From Nitrospirota bacterium (GTDB taxonomy: Bacteria > Nitrospirota > JAOUDF01): DNA of 14,231 nt. The number at the start of each line of letters is the position of its first letter. Position 1 is the stretch's first letter. Shown here one piece after another: positions 13,392-14,231 of the stretch. The stretch covers positions 1 through 14,231 of the forward strand of contig JAOUDF010000045.1 of NCBI GenBank assembly GCA_029859385.1, given 5' to 3'. The notes under the pieces were generated by a model. The model was not told the DNA's origin and did not search any database. It saw only the letters and a list, made by a program, of their open reading frames with translations. The translations under genes were made by a program, and so were the position numbers.

Positions 13392-13544
13392 GTCATTCCG
13401 GCGAAAGCCGGAATCCAGTCTTCTTAGAATATATCCGTAAATAACCGTTCCACCAACATCCCCCTTTGGGAAAGGGGGGACTTATTTACGGATAAGCTTT
13501 TAATATTTTTGATACCTCTGGACACCGGTTTTCACCGGTGTGAC
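13392..13544 (-). repeat. REP-type composite element, copy 3, expanded
   Basis: Units at 13392-13418 (GTCATTCCGGCGAAAGCCGG then AATCCAG) and 13518-13544 (CTGGACACCGG to CCGGTGTGAC) are the reverse-orientation version of the elements at 4877 and 5785. Their spacer is 99 nt instead of 24-25 nt because a palindromic segment lies inside. The element sits between the convergent ends of tldD and the acyl-CoA synthetase gene, where it could also help end transcription on both strands. Confidence 0.8.
13432..13494. repeat. Small palindromic element nested inside the REP-type repeat
   Basis: A 13-bp perfect inverted repeat (TATCCGTAAATAA at 13432-13444 and its complement at 13482-13494) encloses a second stem, TCCCCCTTT-GGG-AAAGGGGG. 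AATAT occurs on both sides (13428-13432 and 13502-13506) and may be a target duplication. Removing 13433-13506 restores a 25-nt spacer, as in copy 1. Confidence 0.6.
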
Positions 13545-13562
13545 GACTTCTTGCCGGGAATG

Positions 13563-14231
13563 TTATTTTAGAATCACCCGCACATCCACCGCAGTCACTC
13601 CCTTCTCGTAGACAAACAGCGGGTTGATCTCCATCTCTGCCATGTCATCCAGCGTCATCATGGTCTCGGAAAGCTTGACAACGGCCGCAGCCAGCGGCTC
13701 CAGATCCACAGCCTTTCTGCCCCGGAATCCCGCCAGCAGCGGATACCCCTTTACCTCCCGGATCATCTCCAGCGCCTCGTCCCGGCTTACGGGGGCGATG
13801 CGGAAGCTCACATCCTTCATCAGTTCCACCATTACGCCGCCGGTGCCGAACATGACGACGGGGCCGAACTGGGGGTCGCGGAAGCATCCGACGATGACTT
13901 CCACGCCGGGCTTGGCCATCTCTTCGAGCAGATAACCGTGAATGCGGGCATCGGGCATCCGCCCGGCTATCGCCTTGCTCATGGCCGCCACGGCTGACGC
14001 AGCATCTTCCGGACTTTTTATGCCGGTGACCACGCCGCCCGCATCGGTTTTGTGGAGGATATCGGGGGAGACCACTTTTAGAACCAGCGGCGGGGTGAGG
14101 CTGGCGGCCTTCTGCGTAACTTCATCGACGCCCGACACCACCACCCCTTTGGGCACGGCTATCCCCAGGGCCGATACGAGGGTTTTGGCCTCGGGCTCCA
14201 GCAGCGAACTCCTTCCCTCGGAGCGGGCGGC
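13563..14231 (-). CDS. Acyl/acetyl-CoA synthetase (ADP-forming) ATP-grasp region, 3' part
   Basis: The last 222 residues of a gene that enters from the right edge. The text (EGRSSLLEPEAKTLVSALGI then VVSPDILHKTDAGGVVTGI) is typical of the ATP-grasp_5 domain in the beta subunit or C-terminal half of ADP-forming acetyl-CoA synthetases. These interconvert acyl-CoA, ADP and phosphate with acid, CoA and ATP. Later motifs GPVVMFGTGGVMVELMKD, GYPLLAGFRGRKAVDL and the terminal MEINPLFVYEKGVTAVDVRV fit the same fold. A GTG codon at 14156 is internal, because the homologous sequence continues without a stop to the window edge. Whether the whole gene is a separate beta subunit, an alpha-beta fusion, or a protein-acetyltransferase fusion (Pat-like) cannot be seen. 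It converges on tldD across a repeat-filled gap. Confidence 0.88.
   Translation of the reverse strand, partial: AARSEGRSSLLEPEAKTLVSALGIAVPKGVVVSGVDEVTQKAASLTPPLVLKVVSPDILHKTDAGGVVTGIKSPEDAASAVAAMSKAIAGRMPDARIHGYLLEEMAKPGVEVIVGCFRDPQFGPVVMFGTGGVMVELMKDVSFRIAPVSRDEALEMIREVKGYPLLAGFRGRKAVDLEPLAAAVVKLSETMMTLDDMAEMEINPLFVYEKGVTAVDVRVILK

Noticed and set aside
4877..13544. CRISPR-like interpretation of the recurring 27-nt repeats
   Set aside because: The copies are dispersed singly or as inverted pairs, without regular spacers or cas genes.
1..14231. tRNA, rRNA, riboswitch or T-box leader (especially before leuC)
   Set aside because: I found no cloverleaf, T-box or leucine-rich leader peptide by reading; a covariance-model scan would be needed to exclude them.

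Overview
The window looks like chromosomal DNA of a Geobacter-like bacterium (Desulfuromonadota). This is inferred from four things: the leuC-leuD-leuB-asd order with the short (~427 aa) LeuC type, a diheme cytochrome c peroxidase beside a two-component system, the high GC of the core genes, and 27-bp GTCATTCCGGCGAAAGCCGG-type hairpin repeats between genes. No ribosomal RNA or other taxonomic marker is present, so the assignment is not proven.

Layout. (1) 1-1750 is an accessory stretch. It has the AT-rich 3' end of an unrecognised gene, a decayed repeat cluster, and a minus-strand pair (a 63-aa protein and a minimal nucleotidyltransferase with its own promoter) bracketed by two ~50-bp direct repeats. 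(2) 1785-4835 holds a secreted diheme peroxidase translationally coupled to a membrane histidine kinase. The kinase overlaps tail-to-tail with a NarL-type response regulator on the other strand. (3) 4836-6468 has a structured divergent promoter region, a secreted protein made of four 22-residue tandem repeats, a perfect 37-nt hairpin, a small four-helix membrane protein with an oxidase-like HAH motif, and a 36-aa signal-peptide ORF. (4) 6498-7216 is a TetR regulator with a good sigma-70 promoter. (5) 7359-11541 is the biosynthetic core: leuC, leuD, leuB and asd. Palindromic repeat elements sit in the leuC-leuD and leuD-leuB gaps. (6) 11584-11943 is an AT-rich secreted MORN-like protein, followed by a TldD-family protease. 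(7) 13357-14231 is a convergent gap with a REP-type element that seems to be split by a smaller palindromic insertion, then the 3' part of an ATP-grasp acyl-CoA synthetase gene running off the window.

How the genes fit together. LeuC/LeuD isomerise isopropylmalate and LeuB oxidises it towards leucine. Asd makes aspartate semialdehyde for lysine, threonine and methionine. Peroxidase, kinase and regulator probably form one envelope or redox sensing unit. The 22-aa repeat protein is divergent from the regulator and is its most obvious candidate target. The most unusual items are that repeat protein, the peroxidase without the usual NPxEM glutamate, the split REP element, and the direct repeats around the nucleotidyltransferase module.
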